Part shown: positions 1 to 8,588 of the stretch, one piece after another
Position numbering within the stretch: position 1 is the first letter of the stretch
Layout: every line of letters begins with the position of its first letter
Source: Jannaschia sp. CCS1
Lineage (GTDB): Bacteria; Pseudomonadota; Alphaproteobacteria; Rhodobacterales; Rhodobacteraceae
Length of the DNA: 64,000 nt
Direction of reading: 5' to 3'
NCBI RefSeq assembly: GCF_000013565.1
Contig: NC_007802.1
Span: 2,976,001 to 3,040,000, forward strand
Position numbers and translations under genes: made by a program
The notes under the pieces: model-generated
Told to the model about the DNA's origin: nothing
The model's database searches: none
The model's input: the letters and a program-made list of their open reading frames with translations, nothing else

Positions 1-830
1 AGAATGTGGCGGAAGACATCGGGCAGCACCCTGGCGGCCATCTCCTCCACGCGCGCCAGCACCTCATCCCGCACCAGCGGCGGCGGAATGGAGATTGCGT
101 GGGTCTGGCCGCTGTCATCTGTCAACATATCGTCCAGATCCGCATCGGGCGCGGGCACGTACCAGACGAAGTTGTAGCGTCGGTGGCCGGGGCGCAGGTC
201 ATTGTTCTCCCCCGCAATCGGGTAGCCCACGATCTGCGTACCCTGGGGCATGAACATGCCGAAGACATCGAAGATGCGGTCCCGCATCTCGGGCGACAGA
301 TCCGCCTCCAGCGCCAGCGCGCGCCAAACGACGTAGCCCGCATAGGCGGGCTGAACATCGGGCAACATCTGGGCCCGCACGGCAGACCGGAAGCCATCTG
401 CGCCCACCAGCAGATCAACGCGCGCCTCGCGTCCACTCTCAAACCGCGCGGTCACACCGTCGTCATCCTCGGCAAACTCGGCCAGCATCTCGCCCAGATG
501 ATAATCCTCATCGGGGATCAGGCGGCGGAGGGTCTGATACATGCGATCCCAGGACGTCACGATTTGGCGGTAAGGCAGCGTATGGAAGTGGCTGCCCGCG
601 TGATCAAAGACCACCCGGTCGTCAACCTGCACCCCAAGATCCGACGTATCCGCGCCGACCTGCGCCAGTGCGTCGAGCAGGTGCCGATGCGTCACGATCC
701 CGGCCCCCCGCCCCGAGAGCGGCACACCCACCCGCTCGAACACCTGCACGCGCCATCCCGCGCGCCGTAGGGCCGCCGCCGCAAACAGGCCGCCGATGGA
801 GCCTCCGATTACTGCCGCCGTGCCTGCCAT
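1..830 (-). CDS. FAD-dependent monooxygenase, 3' end cut by window edge
   Basis: The reading frame stays open from an ATG at 830 to the left edge, giving about 276 visible residues. The N-terminus carries a Rossmann FAD-binding motif (VIGGSIGGLFAAAALRRAGW), and further in the second flavin motif of aromatic-ring hydroxylases is seen (GADGFRSAVR). Family knowledge: such class A flavoprotein monooxygenases hydroxylate aromatic or heteroaromatic acids using NAD(P)H and O2 in the cytoplasm. The visible part resembles the 2,6-dihydroxypyridine or salicylate hydroxylase type, but the substrate cannot be told. The start is supported by an AGGAG Shine-Dalgarno about 8 nt upstream. It is divergent from the small cupin-like gene at 908 and shares its short promoter region. 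The flavin reductase and CMD-family genes nearby suggest a ring-degradation context (inference). Confidence 0.8.
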   Translation of the reverse strand, partial: MAGTAAVIGGSIGGLFAAAALRRAGWRVQVFERVGVPLSGRGAGIVTHRHLLDALAQVGADTSDLGVQVDDRVVFDHAGSHFHTLPYRQIVTSWDRMYQTLRRLIPDEDYHLGEMLAEFAEDDDGVTARFESGREARVDLLVGADGFRSAVRAQMLPDVQPAYAGYVVWRALALEADLSPEMRDRIFDVFGMFMPQGTQIVGYPIAGENNDLRPGHRRYNFVWYVPAPDADLDDMLTDDSGQTHAISIPPPLVRDEVLARVEEMAARVLPDVFRHI

Positions 831-907
831 GTGACGCTCTCCTGATCCCTCTTCCCATCCTTATTTATCACTCTATAATTAAAAGGCGAGAGAGGAGGCG
901 CATTCAG

Positions 908-1297
908 ATGACACAAATTGCACCCTTTGACGGACCCCACTGGACGCCTGAGCTGATTGATGAACTGGAGGAGGGTCGCAAAAGCGGCGCTGTCGGCTCC
1001 ACACTGGTCAGCAAAAGCGACCGCGCGAATGTCTGGTTGATCGAGATGCAGCCGGGTGATCGCCTGCCCTTCCACACCCATGTGCTGGATTACTTCTGGG
1101 TCGCCACCACGCCGGGCCGCGCGCGGTCCCGCTATGCCGATGGGACAGTGGCTGAGGTGGATTACGAGGTCGGAACCACCAGGCATTTCACCTTCAAGGA
1201 CGGCGAAAGCATGACCCATGACCTTGAAAACATTGGCGATACAGTCTTGTGCTTCACTACGGTCGAATACCTCGACAGCGCAAATCAGCCCCTATAG
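908..1297 (+). CDS. small cupin-like protein, 129 aa
   Basis: This is a 129-residue cytoplasmic protein with no signal peptide. Around residues 50-65 it has a cupin-like stretch, LPFHTHVLDYFWVATTPGRA, followed by a G-x5-E/H-rich second half, consistent with a single beta-barrel cupin fold. Such proteins bind a metal or small ligand; the function is not known here. A GAGGAGG Shine-Dalgarno lies about 9 nt before the ATG, which decides the start over the longer upstream open frame. It is divergent from the FAD monooxygenase. Its stop codon overlaps that of the convergent oxidoreductase: the palindrome CTATAG at 1292-1297 provides TAG on both strands. The cupin assignment rests on fold-like pattern only. 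Confidence 0.75.
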   Translation: MTQIAPFDGPHWTPELIDELEEGRKSGAVGSTLVSKSDRANVWLIEMQPGDRLPFHTHVLDYFWVATTPGRARSRYADGTVAEVDYEVGTTRHFTFKDGESMTHDLENIGDTVLCFTTVEYLDSANQPL

Positions 1298-2248
1298 GCG
1301 GACCGTCCCACCCGTCGCAGCCGAGGTCGCGATGGCTTCCAGAACCTCTATATTGTGAATCATCTGATGCGGTGTGAACGGGTACGGGGCGGTGCCCTCA
1401 ATCGCATTGGCGAACGCTGTCAGATTGTCCACGACAGCGTCAGTCCATGGGAAACTCTCCGTGGTGTGACCACCGCCTTTTGAGATGACAAGATGCGCCT
1501 GCCCTCCCGGTGTGTCGGGATGCGTGTCGTTGCGCACCTCTGCCCAGATGTCGGAGCCAAAGACGTGGTAACGAATGAAATGCGGCGTGTGCAGAATCGC
1601 CGAGAGGGTGGCGGTCATTCCCGCCTCAAACACCAACTGGACCGAGACAACATCCCCCGTTTCCCACCCCAGCGACCGATCCGCTGTTACTGCCTGAACC
1701 TGGGCCACCGGGCCGAACATCCAGATCATGAAGTCTGTCAGATGGATGCCCATGCCGGTCATCCCCGCCGCGGGTGCAAGGGCGGGCCGGGTGCGCCAAT
1801 TGTCCTTCGGCAGGCCCGCCAGCTTGTCATGGCTGAACGCGGCTTCGACGTGCATCACCGTGCCAAATGCACCGTCGCGCACCATGGTCGCGACCTCTTG
1901 CATTGCCGGCTCGAACCGACGTTCATGGCCGATGCCCAGAACGACGCCAGCATCCTGCGCGGCGCCCACGATCCGCCGCGCGCTGGCGCCAGTCAGAGAC
2001 AGCGGCTTTTCGCAGAACACATGTTTGCCGGCCAGGGCCGCAGCGACAGATTGCGCCTCGTGCAGGTCATTGGGGCTGGTGAGGATGACGGCGTCGACGG
2101 AGGGATCATCGCAGATCGCCTCAAACGTCCCATAGCCATCCACTTCGGGCGCGAAGATGCCTGCGAGGTCGAACTGCCCATGGGCTGCCAGACGCTGCGC
2201 CATGTGTTTGCCCCACCACCCGTATCCCGCAAGCGCTACACGGATCAT
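1292..2248 (-). CDS. Gfo/Idh/MocA family NAD(P)-dependent oxidoreductase
   Basis: This 318-residue protein has an N-terminal Rossmann fold (VALAGYGWWGKHMAQRLAAH), the family-defining EKPLS-type motif (VFCEKPLSLTG, near residue 95), and a C-terminal alpha/beta substrate domain (GIHLTDFMIWMFGPVAQV). Members oxidise or reduce hydroxyl groups of sugars, inositols and related compounds in the cytoplasm. The substrate cannot be predicted. The length is normal for the family. It overlaps the upstream flavin reductase gene by 4 bases (ATGA), so the two are co-transcribed and probably translationally coupled. Confidence 0.88.
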   Translation of the reverse strand: MIRVALAGYGWWGKHMAQRLAAHGQFDLAGIFAPEVDGYGTFEAICDDPSVDAVILTSPNDLHEAQSVAAALAGKHVFCEKPLSLTGASARRIVGAAQDAGVVLGIGHERRFEPAMQEVATMVRDGAFGTVMHVEAAFSHDKLAGLPKDNWRTRPALAPAAGMTGMGIHLTDFMIWMFGPVAQVQAVTADRSLGWETGDVVSVQLVFEAGMTATLSAILHTPHFIRYHVFGSDIWAEVRNDTHPDTPGGQAHLVISKGGGHTTESFPWTDAVVDNLTAFANAIEGTAPYPFTPHQMIHNIEVLEAIATSAATGGTVRL

Positions 2249-2760
2249 GCGGCGGCGGGGTCCGGCAGGGCGGAAAGACGCCCTTTTGCGAAAAGGAGCG
2301 GGGCGGCATCACTGCGCCCATGTCGCTCCACCCGGCCAATGAAGATCTCGTGGTCGCCCCCATCATAGCGCGCGTGGGTCGCACATTCGAACACGGCTGC
2401 TGACCCGGCCAGAACCGGCACATCGCCCACGCCTTTGGTCCAGGACAGGCCGTCAAACCGCTCCTCCACCGGGCTGGAGAAGATCTGCGGCAGTTCCGCC
2501 TGTCCCTCCGACAGGACATTGACCGCAAAGTGGCCGTTGGTGCGGAAGTCGGGAAGGCTCAGCGCCTTCAATGCCAGGCTCCACAAGATCAGCGGCGGGT
2601 CCATGGAGACCGAGTTGAACGACGAAATCGTCACCCCAATCGGCGCGCCTGTGCGGCTGGTAGTCGTCACGACCGCGACGCCAGTGGGAAAGCACCCCAA
2701 AGTGCGGCGCAAGTCGGTGGCGTTGATCATCTGGTCCGTCATGGGGCTTGCGGCGTTCAT
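2245..2760 (-). CDS. flavin reductase family protein (FMN-binding split barrel)
   Basis: Recognisable features of HpaC/DIM6-type flavin reductases are CFPTGVAVVTT near the N-terminus, GVTISSFNSVSMDPPLILW, FAVNVLS and the C-terminal GDHEIFIGRVE. These enzymes make reduced FMN/FAD for a partner monooxygenase or act as NAD(P)H:flavin reductases. I place the start at the ATG at 2760 because a GGGAGAG Shine-Dalgarno sits 5 nt upstream. A GTG six codons earlier (2778) would leave that motif inside the gene. It is first in a two-gene unit with the Gfo/Idh oxidoreductase. It is divergent from the CMD-family gene, with two palindromes between them. Confidence 0.87.
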   Translation of the reverse strand: MNAASPMTDQMINATDLRRTLGCFPTGVAVVTTTSRTGAPIGVTISSFNSVSMDPPLILWSLALKALSLPDFRTNGHFAVNVLSEGQAELPQIFSSPVEERFDGLSWTKGVGDVPVLAGSAAVFECATHARYDGGDHEIFIGRVERHGRSDAAPLLFAKGRLSALPDPAAA

Positions 2761-2797
2761 GAAACTCTCCCTGTTCACTGCCTAACATGGCAGTCCT

Positions 2798-2827
2798 GCA
2801 CATTAGTGCAAATAATCATGCATGATT
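2798..2827. promoter_or_regulatory. two palindromes in the divergent promoter (putative operators)
   Basis: TGCAC-ATTA-GTGCA spans about 2798-2811, and a perfect 14-bp palindrome, AATCATGCATGATT, spans 2814-2827. They lie immediately next to each other in the 160-bp AT-rich gap between the flavin reductase (-) and CMD-family (+) genes. Closely spaced dyads in a divergent promoter are typical of GntR-, MarR- or LysR-type control. No matching regulator gene is seen within the window, so it may lie left of base 1. Confidence 0.5.
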
Positions 2828-2920
2828 TTTGACAGTAATAATGTTGATGACATTTCTCCTCTTGCGCCTGTCCCAGAGCCCGTGCCACCCCAAAAGGACG
2901 CCTTGTAAAGGACGCCTGCC

Positions 2921-3481
2921 ATGTCATCGCCCATTCTCCAGCCCCTGCCTCCTGATGCGTGGCCAGAGGCGCTTGCCGATCTGGAAGACGCCTTCGCCGG
3001 TCGTCTGAATGTGTACCGGACGATGGCCCATCACCCTGCGCTGATGCGCGCCTGGGCCGATCTGCGCCAGCACGTGGTGCTCGACACCAGTCTGGGTCGC
3101 GCAAGGTCGGAGGTGGTGATTTTGCGGGCGGCGGTGCGGATGGGATCGGATTACGAATGGGCCCATCACGTGTCTCGCGCCCACGCGCTGGGGTTCACCG
3201 ATGCGCGCATTGCAACCCTGCGCGGCCCGTTGGAAGAGATGACAGCAGAGGACTTGATCCTGGCGCGGGCGGTGGATGAGGTGGCCGATGCCGCGCGCCT
3301 CTCCCCCGAGACATTGCAGGACCTGACAGCGCTTGTTGGGCCGCAGGGCATTCTTGATCTCTTTGCGACCGTTGGATTTTACACGACGCTGGCCTTCATC
3401 GTGAACACCTTTGACACCCCAATCGACAGTGCCGTCGCGCAGGAACTGTCCGCCGCACCCCTCACGGATCGCACGCCATGA
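2921..3481 (+). CDS. carboxymuconolactone decarboxylase (CMD/AhpD-like) family protein
   Basis: This 186-residue all-helical protein contains the CMD family core: RARSEVVILRAAVRMGSDYE, followed by EWAHHVSRAHALGF with the conserved E and H of the active-site helix. No CxxC pair is present, so it is the decarboxylase or uncharacterised type rather than an AhpD disulfide reductase. Such proteins act in aromatic (protocatechuate-like) ring cleavage pathways or in peroxide defence. It is the first gene of a two-gene unit and overlaps the downstream transporter by 4 bases (ATGA). The flavin reductase opposite suggests a shared catabolic role (inference). Confidence 0.85.
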   Translation: MSSPILQPLPPDAWPEALADLEDAFAGRLNVYRTMAHHPALMRAWADLRQHVVLDTSLGRARSEVVILRAAVRMGSDYEWAHHVSRAHALGFTDARIATLRGPLEEMTAEDLILARAVDEVADAARLSPETLQDLTALVGPQGILDLFATVGFYTTLAFIVNTFDTPIDSAVAQELSAAPLTDRTP

Positions 3482-4425
3482 CCGCCCCACACAGCCGATT
3501 GGAGCATGTGCCGATCAGTATGTTCACCCTGCCGATGGGGGTCTTCGGCCTGTCGCTGGCGCTGGATGCGGGCGGTTTGGCGTGGCCGTCGATCCTCACC
3601 GGAGGGTTCGGCATTGCGCTTTTGGTGATCCTGTTCGCCGCTCTGGCGCTCAGGGCCGCCCGATATCCGGCGGCGGTCAAGGCAGAGTGGTCACACCCCA
3701 TCAAGCTGGCATTCTTTCCGGCCACCAGTATTTCCGTGCTGTTGATGGCAACCTTCCTCTTGGGTCTGTCGCCAGAGCTTGCACGGCCCGTCTGGCTCAT
3801 CGGGGCCGCGGCACAGGCGGGACTGACGTTGATCGTCATATCGGCCTGGATCAGCCACCGGGCGTTTGGGCCTGGCCAGCTATCGCCCGCCTGGTTCATT
3901 CCTGCCGTCGGCAACCTCATGGCGCCCCTGGGTGGTCAGGCATTGGGATATGTTGAGCTAAGCTGGTACTTCTTCGCCGTGGGCCTCCTGTTCTGGCTTG
4001 TCCTGTTAACGCTCGTCTTTAATCGCTTGATTTTCCACGACCCTTTGCCGGGAAAATTGCAGCCGACCATTGTCATTCTGATTGCCCCTCCGGCCCTTGG
4101 GTTTGTCGGTTGGATCGGGTTCAACGGCGGCACGGTGGATGCGGTGGCGCATTTGATGATCAACCTCGGCTATTTCTTCACCGCCCTCGTGGCGCTGCAA
4201 TTGCCCGCCCTTGTCCGACTGCCCTTCGCGTTGTCGTTCTGGGCGCTCTCCTTCCCGCTGGCCGCCATCACGGTCGCCAGCTTCCAGTTCGCCGCGTTGA
4301 CGGGATCGAGCCTGCATCTGGGGTTGGGATACGTGCTGTTGGCGGGCCTTGCGGTCACGCTGACGGTTCTGGCAATCCAGACCATCCGCGCGGCCATGTC
4401 CGGGGCATTGTTTTTGCCGGATTGA
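3478..4425 (+). CDS. TDT/SLAC1 family membrane transporter (TehA-like)
   Basis: This 315-residue protein is almost entirely hydrophobic, with about ten predicted membrane segments. It begins with the family hallmark FTLPMGVFGLSLAL after a short cytoplasmic N-terminus. Members of the tellurite-resistance/dicarboxylate transporter family are inner-membrane anion channels or organic-acid permeases. A length of 310-330 is usual. It is translationally coupled to the CMD-family gene, so transport of an organic acid used by this locus is a fair guess; tellurite resistance is not implied. Confidence 0.85.
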   Translation: MTAPHSRLEHVPISMFTLPMGVFGLSLALDAGGLAWPSILTGGFGIALLVILFAALALRAARYPAAVKAEWSHPIKLAFFPATSISVLLMATFLLGLSPELARPVWLIGAAAQAGLTLIVISAWISHRAFGPGQLSPAWFIPAVGNLMAPLGGQALGYVELSWYFFAVGLLFWLVLLTLVFNRLIFHDPLPGKLQPTIVILIAPPALGFVGWIGFNGGTVDAVAHLMINLGYFFTALVALQLPALVRLPFALSFWALSFPLAAITVASFQFAALTGSSLHLGLGYVLLAGLAVTLTVLAIQTIRAAMSGALFLPD

Positions 4426-4610
4426 GGGACCCGCGCCGGGCGCGGTTGGACCGCGAAACGCGATCCATGCGGCCGGGGCCATCGGCTGGCCAAAGTTGGG
4501 CGCCGTTGCCTGATCCGAAACACACCTGCAACGTCGACCATCCAAGCGATTGACGGCCAAACCGGGTCGTTGGGACGGATGGTATTATTCGGCAGACGCG
4601 GGAAGATACT

Positions 4611-4639
4611 AAAAGGCGCAGCCTTTGACAGCTGCGCCT
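4611..4639 (-). terminator. intrinsic terminator downstream of the DUF1127 gene
   Basis: Arms AGGCGCAGC (4614-4622) and GCTGCGCCT (4631-4639) form a perfect 9-bp stem with an 8-nt loop. Read on the minus strand the stem is followed by TTTT. It sits about 60 bp after the stop codon of the DUF1127 gene. Confidence 0.75.
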
Positions 4640-4700
4640 GGGCGTCATTGGGATGGGGTATCGTCAAACGGCCATACATGGCCGCAGCAGACCCCGGAAC

Positions 4701-4865
4701 TCAGCGTCCGTAAACGGCCCGCTGTGCAATCTGATGTGCGTCACCGGGATAGATGCCCAGATCTTCGACGCCCAGCCGGGTGTCGAGCGCCGCGATCTCG
4801 GCGACGGTGCGATTGTAGGCTGCGCGTTTTTGGGCAGCGGTGCGAAGGGAAGCGAGAAAGGCCAT
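4701..4865 (-). CDS. DUF1127-like small protein, 54 aa
   Basis: This is a short, basic and helical 54-residue protein. Its C-terminal half (AEIAALDTRLGVEDLGIYPG) has the pattern of the DUF1127 family that is abundant in alphaproteobacteria: a leucine/aspartate helix followed by a DLGI turn. Some members act as small RNA-binding or phosphate- and carbon-metabolism-associated proteins; the role here is unknown. The start at 4865 is chosen because AGGAG lies 7 nt upstream. Longer upstream frames lack support. It is a single-gene unit with its own terminator downstream and a LacI-like dyad upstream. Confidence 0.75.
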   Translation of the reverse strand: MAFLASLRTAAQKRAAYNRTVAEIAALDTRLGVEDLGIYPGDAHQIAQRAVYGR

Positions 4866-4916
4866 AGTGCAGCTCCTGTTGTTTGCGTTTGGCTTCGTTG
4901 TCTTGTGAGCCTGATA

Positions 4917-4930
4917 TGATAGCGCTAACC
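4917..4930. promoter_or_regulatory. LacI-type dyad upstream of the DUF1127 gene
   Basis: TGATAGCGCTAACC contains the perfect core TAGCGCTA with the central CG typical of LacI/GalR-family operators. It lies about 55 bp upstream of the DUF1127 start codon, within the expected promoter zone. Assignment is by pattern only. Confidence 0.3.
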
Positions 4931-4994
4931 CATCCTTCCAGCCCCCGTTTTCGAAGACCCGCCTTGCGTATTTTGCATAGCGGAACCTGGCCAC

Positions 4995-5027
4995 GAAAAA
5001 ACCGGCGCTGGATGCCCAACGCCGGTT
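4995..5027 (-). terminator. intrinsic terminator of the 5'-nucleotidase gene
   Basis: Arms AACCGGCG (5000-5007) and CGCCGGTT (5020-5027) form an 8-bp stem with a 12-nt loop. On the minus strand the stem runs into a T-tract. It lies about 30 bp beyond the stop codon at 5059. Confidence 0.8.
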
Positions 5028-5058
5028 CAATTCGTCTAAAATTCAGGCAGTTAGAGAA

Positions 5059-6657
5059 TTACTCCACCTGAGTGATGCGCCCGTCGGTATAAGGCTCATA
5101 GGTGCCCGCCGCGCTGATGTAATCGGCCACGACCTGTTCCAGACCCGGGCCGAAGTCATAGGCATTTTCCGCCGTCGTGAAGGAGGAATAGCCGTCGCCA
5201 CCGCCGCGCATGTAGTTGTTGGATACGACGCCGTAGGTGGCTTCCAGATCAATCGGCTCACCGCCGACCATCACGTCAGAGATCCGGCTGCCGGGCTCCT
5301 GGCTCAGATCAAACGCGTAGCTCATGCCTGACACCTGCGGGAAGCGACCCGCACCATCGGCCACAGCACTCACCCCATTCTCCAGCGCCTCAACGATCCC
5401 CGCACCGGTCAGCTGGAACGTGGCCAGCGTGTTCTGGAACGGCAGGACGGTGAAGACCTCGCCCATGGTGATCTCGCCTGCGTCGATGGTGGCGCGCAGA
5501 CCGCCACCGTTCTGGATCGCGACCTGGATGCCCTGATCCGCGACGCGGTCCAGCATGGCGTCGGCCACGAGGTTGCCCATGGCGCATTCCATCGCCCGGC
5601 AGACCTCCCGCGAACCTTCGATGACGTCCGAGGTCTCGCCGATCACCTCAGCCATGGCCTCTTCAATTGGGCCTGACAGCTCGGCCACCCGGATCGCAAT
5701 CTCCGGATCAGGCGTGACGGAGGCGTCCAGCACCATCGTGTCACCGCTGGAATAAATGACGTTGCCGTCGTCATCGAACGTCACCTCCAGATGGCCCAGG
5801 TATTTGGAATAGGCATAGGCCTGCACAATAGGCACGAAGTCGCCATTCGGGTTGGTGGCCATCGTCGGATAAGCGCCAGCCCGGTCCGGGTCGGACGACG
5901 ACAGATAGGTGTGCGAATGGCCACCCACGATGACGTCGATGCCGGTCACGGCCTCGGCAATGCGAATGTCTTGCGGCAGGCCAACATGGGTCAGCGCGAT
6001 GATGATGTTCACGCCCTGCTCGGTCAACGCATCGACGTCCGCCTGCAGCGCGTCAATCTCATCCTGGAAGATGATGCTGGGACCGGGGGAGGACGTTTCA
6101 GCCGTGTCGACCGCAAGGGCGGAGATCACACCGACCTGCGTGCCATTCACGTCGAGGACGACATGATCGGGGATCATTTCGTCGGACAGGATGTTGGATT
6201 GCGACAGGTCCAGATTGCCCGAGATGATCGGGAAGCTGGTCATCTCCGCAAACCGCGCGAGGTTCTCGGGGCCGTCATCAAATTCGTGGTTGCCCACGGC
6301 CATGACGTCAAAGCCAATCGCCTCCATGAACTCCGCTTCCACGTCGCCCTTGTAGGTCGTGTACATCAGAGAGCCCTGAAACTGGTCACCGGCATCCAGC
6401 ACCAGAACGTTCTCGCCAGCGGCTTCCAGCTCACCGCGCAGGGTGTTGATCGCGGTGGCCACCCGCGCCACGCCACCGAAGCATTCGCCCGCCGCGTCGT
6501 CTTCCGCGCCACAGGTCGAATCAAAGCGGTTGATCGGCAGGATGCGGCTGTGCAGATCGTTGATGTGCAGCAAATGCAGCGTTGTGTCAGCGGCCGCAGG
6601 TGCGGCGACAGCAAGGCCCGCCATCATCGCGGTCGAGCCTAAAATACGTGCAAGCAT
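5059..6657 (-). CDS. periplasmic 5'-nucleotidase / UshA-like metallophosphatase
   Basis: This 532-residue protein starts with a Sec signal peptide (MLARILGSTAMMAGLAVAAP, cleaved after AAA). A calcineurin-like metallophosphatase domain follows, with all its metal motifs: LLHINDLHSRI, LDAGDQFQGS, VGNHEFDDG and VGGHSHTYL. The C-terminal half is the 5'-nucleotidase substrate domain (NGGGLRATIDAGEITMGEVF). The family hydrolyses nucleotides, UDP-sugars or cyclic nucleotides in the periplasm to release phosphate and nucleosides. ATG at 6657 is chosen because of the signal peptide and a GGGGAG Shine-Dalgarno; the open frame continues upstream without coding character. The freed nucleosides could feed the salvage operon at 26-31 kb (inference). 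Confidence 0.92.
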   Translation of the reverse strand: MLARILGSTAMMAGLAVAAPAAADTTLHLLHINDLHSRILPINRFDSTCGAEDDAAGECFGGVARVATAINTLRGELEAAGENVLVLDAGDQFQGSLMYTTYKGDVEAEFMEAIGFDVMAVGNHEFDDGPENLARFAEMTSFPIISGNLDLSQSNILSDEMIPDHVVLDVNGTQVGVISALAVDTAETSSPGPSIIFQDEIDALQADVDALTEQGVNIIIALTHVGLPQDIRIAEAVTGIDVIVGGHSHTYLSSSDPDRAGAYPTMATNPNGDFVPIVQAYAYSKYLGHLEVTFDDDGNVIYSSGDTMVLDASVTPDPEIAIRVAELSGPIEEAMAEVIGETSDVIEGSREVCRAMECAMGNLVADAMLDRVADQGIQVAIQNGGGLRATIDAGEITMGEVFTVLPFQNTLATFQLTGAGIVEALENGVSAVADGAGRFPQVSGMSYAFDLSQEPGSRISDVMVGGEPIDLEATYGVVSNNYMRGGGDGYSSFTTAENAYDFGPGLEQVVADYISAAGTYEPYTDGRITQVE

Positions 6658-6780
6658 GGTAATCTCCCCAAGGTTATTATGAACTGACGCCAGCTTGGCG
6701 TCGGCTGGCTGCCAAGTAAAGCCGCTAGATGACGTCGGCGCGACACTTGACGCGACGCAACCGCCGGGGGAAACGGGCCC

Positions 6781-7116
6781 ATGCGGATTTACAAGATATT
6801 GCGCGCGGAGGAATGGGCCGCGCTGGAGGGCGCCGGGGAAACGCCGGGCGCACCCATCGACGTGGCCGATGGCTACGTGCACTTTTCCACGGCAGCCCAG
6901 GCGGCCGAGACGGCGGCGAAGTATTTCGCCGGTGTGGACGGATTGGTATTGGCCGCGATGGACGCCAACGCCTTGGGTGACGCGCTGAAATGGGAGGTCT
7001 CGCGCGGTGGCGACAAATTCCCTCACCTATATGGCCCTCTGCGTCGTGCGGACGTGATCTGGCACGCGCCCCTTCCGGTCAAGGACGGTGCCCACGTCTT
7101 CCCCGAGGGCATGTGA
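6781..7116 (+). CDS. DUF952 domain-containing protein
   Basis: The 111-residue protein matches the DUF952 pattern along its whole length: [15 protein letters not shown] at the start, the [20 protein letters not shown] core, and [15 protein letters not shown] near the end. The family is structurally related to ADP-ribosyl-transfer/phosphotransferase-like folds (KptA-like), but no activity is established. It is followed one base later by pyrD, so the two form an operon. Confidence 0.87.
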   Translation: MRIYKILRAEEWAALEGAGETPGAPIDVADGYVHFSTAAQAAETAAKYFAGVDGLVLAAMDANALGDALKWEVSRGGDKFPHLYGPLRRADVIWHAPLPVKDGAHVFPEGM

Positions 7117-7117
7117 G

Positions 7118-8164
7118 ATGCTGGAAAAACTGGCCCTGCCCCTTCTACGTCGCCTTGATCCGGAGCGCGCCCATGGGCTTGCGCTGAAGGGGGTGAAGGC
7201 AGGGTTCGGGCCGCTGGAAGGACCCTACACCTCCCCCCGTCTGGCCACGCGGATCGCCGGGATGGACCTGCCCAATCCCATCGGGCTGGCGGCAGGATTT
7301 GACAAGAACGCAGAGATTGCAGGCCCCTTGCAACGGGTGGGCTTCGGGTTTCTGGAGGTCGGTGCCGCCACCCCAAAGCCGCAGCCCGGCAACCCCAAAC
7401 CGCGCCTGTTTCGCCTGACCGAGGACCAAGCCGCGATCAATCGCTTTGGCTTCAACAATGACGGAATGGACGCCATCGCCGCGCGCCTGAATGGCCTGCC
7501 GCGCGAGGTTCCGATCGGCCTCAACCTGGGCGCCAACAAGGACAGCGCAGACCGCGTCGCCGACTTCGCTCGGGTCTTCCAGACCTGCGCGCCGCATATC
7601 GACTTCGCCACAATCAACGTCTCCTCCCCCAACACCGAGAAATTGCGCGATCTGCAAGGCAAAGCGGCACTTCGCCAGATTATCGCGCAGGTGGATGCCG
7701 CCCGCACCGATGCGCGAGTGGCGTTGTTTCTGAAGATCGCGCCCGACCTGACGATGGACGAGCTGGCCGATATCGCCGAGGTCGCTTTGGACAGCCCGCT
7801 TCAGGGCCTCATCGCCACCAACACAACGCTGGATCGCACCGGCCTCAAAAGCCGCCATGGGCAGGAAAAGGGCGGCCTCTCCGGCCAGCCAGTGTTTGAA
7901 AAATCGACCCGCACGCTGGCCCGTCTCTACCAACTGACCGAGGGCAAACTGCCGCTCATCGGCGTCGGCGGCGTCGCCTCGGCCGAGCAGGCCTATACCA
8001 AGATCCGCGCGGGCGCGACCGCTGTTCAACTCTATACCGGGCTTGTCTATGGCGGGTTATCGATGGTGACCAAGATGGTCAAAGGGGTTGATGCGCGCCT
8101 CCAGCGTGACGGCTTCGCCAGCGTGTCCGACGCCACGGGCACAGGAGTGTCCGAATGGACATGA
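7118..8164 (+). CDS. pyrD: quinone-dependent dihydroorotate dehydrogenase (class 2)
   Basis: This 348-residue enzyme oxidises dihydroorotate to orotate with FMN and passes electrons to ubiquinone at the inner membrane; it is the fourth step of UMP synthesis. Visible signatures are the amphipathic class 2 N-terminus ([19 protein letters not shown]), [14 protein letters not shown], the catalytic-serine region [23 protein letters not shown], and the phosphate-binding [19 protein letters not shown]. Length is normal. The ATG at 7118 is chosen over an upstream frame-mate because it starts at the class 2 consensus. The last 10 bases overlap the ArsC-like gene. Confidence 0.96.
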   Translation: MLEKLALPLLRRLDPERAHGLALKGVKAGFGPLEGPYTSPRLATRIAGMDLPNPIGLAAGFDKNAEIAGPLQRVGFGFLEVGAATPKPQPGNPKPRLFRLTEDQAAINRFGFNNDGMDAIAARLNGLPREVPIGLNLGANKDSADRVADFARVFQTCAPHIDFATINVSSPNTEKLRDLQGKAALRQIIAQVDAARTDARVALFLKIAPDLTMDELADIAEVALDSPLQGLIATNTTLDRTGLKSRHGQEKGGLSGQPVFEKSTRTLARLYQLTEGKLPLIGVGGVASAEQAYTKIRAGATAVQLYTGLVYGGLSMVTKMVKGVDARLQRDGFASVSDATGTGVSEWT

Positions 8165-8508
8165 TCCCGCCGCTGACCCTTTGGCACAATCCGCGTTGTT
8201 CCAAATCCCGTGCCGCACTTGCGCTCCTGGAAGATGCCGGCCATGCGCCCGATATCCGCCTCTACCTCAGCGTGCCTCCAACGCCGGACGAAATTGCCGC
8301 GCTTCTCACTCGCCTGGACATCACGCCACGGGCACTCGTGCGGCGCAGCGAGGCGCTCTACAAGGACCTTGGCCTTGCGGACGTTGACGACGCAGCGCTG
8401 ATCATGGCCATGGCCACCCACCCTATCATGATTGAGCGTCCAATCCTCATCACGCCTCAAGCTGCCGCCATCGGTCGCCCGCCGGAGGAGATCTTGTCCC
8501 TTCTCTAA
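8155..8508 (+). CDS. ArsC/Spx-like arsenate reductase family protein
   Basis: This 117-residue protein has a thioredoxin fold and the glutaredoxin-dependent arsenate reductase motif [15 protein letters not shown] (catalytic Cys near residue 15), plus the conserved [12 protein letters not shown] segment. Many chromosomal members without an ars operon (YffB-like) are not proven arsenate reductases. No ars genes are nearby. It overlaps pyrD by 10 bp and is its transcriptional partner. Confidence 0.85.
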   Translation: MDMIPPLTLWHNPRCSKSRAALALLEDAGHAPDIRLYLSVPPTPDEIAALLTRLDITPRALVRRSEALYKDLGLADVDDAALIMAMATHPIMIERPILITPQAAAIGRPPEEILSLL

Positions 8509-8588
8509 TCGCTGGCCACGCAGCTCACCATAGCCAATAGAGGCGCGCCGCTCCCTCTTTCATCTGTGCAAATACAACTCAAAATCCT

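Noticed and set aside
3478-4425. Tellurite resistance gene
   Set aside because: Family membership alone (TDT/SLAC1) does not imply tellurite resistance; context suggests organic-acid transport.
8155-8508. Arsenic resistance locus
   Set aside because: Only an ArsC-like gene is present, coupled to pyrD, with no arsB, arsR or arsM; probably a YffB-like protein.
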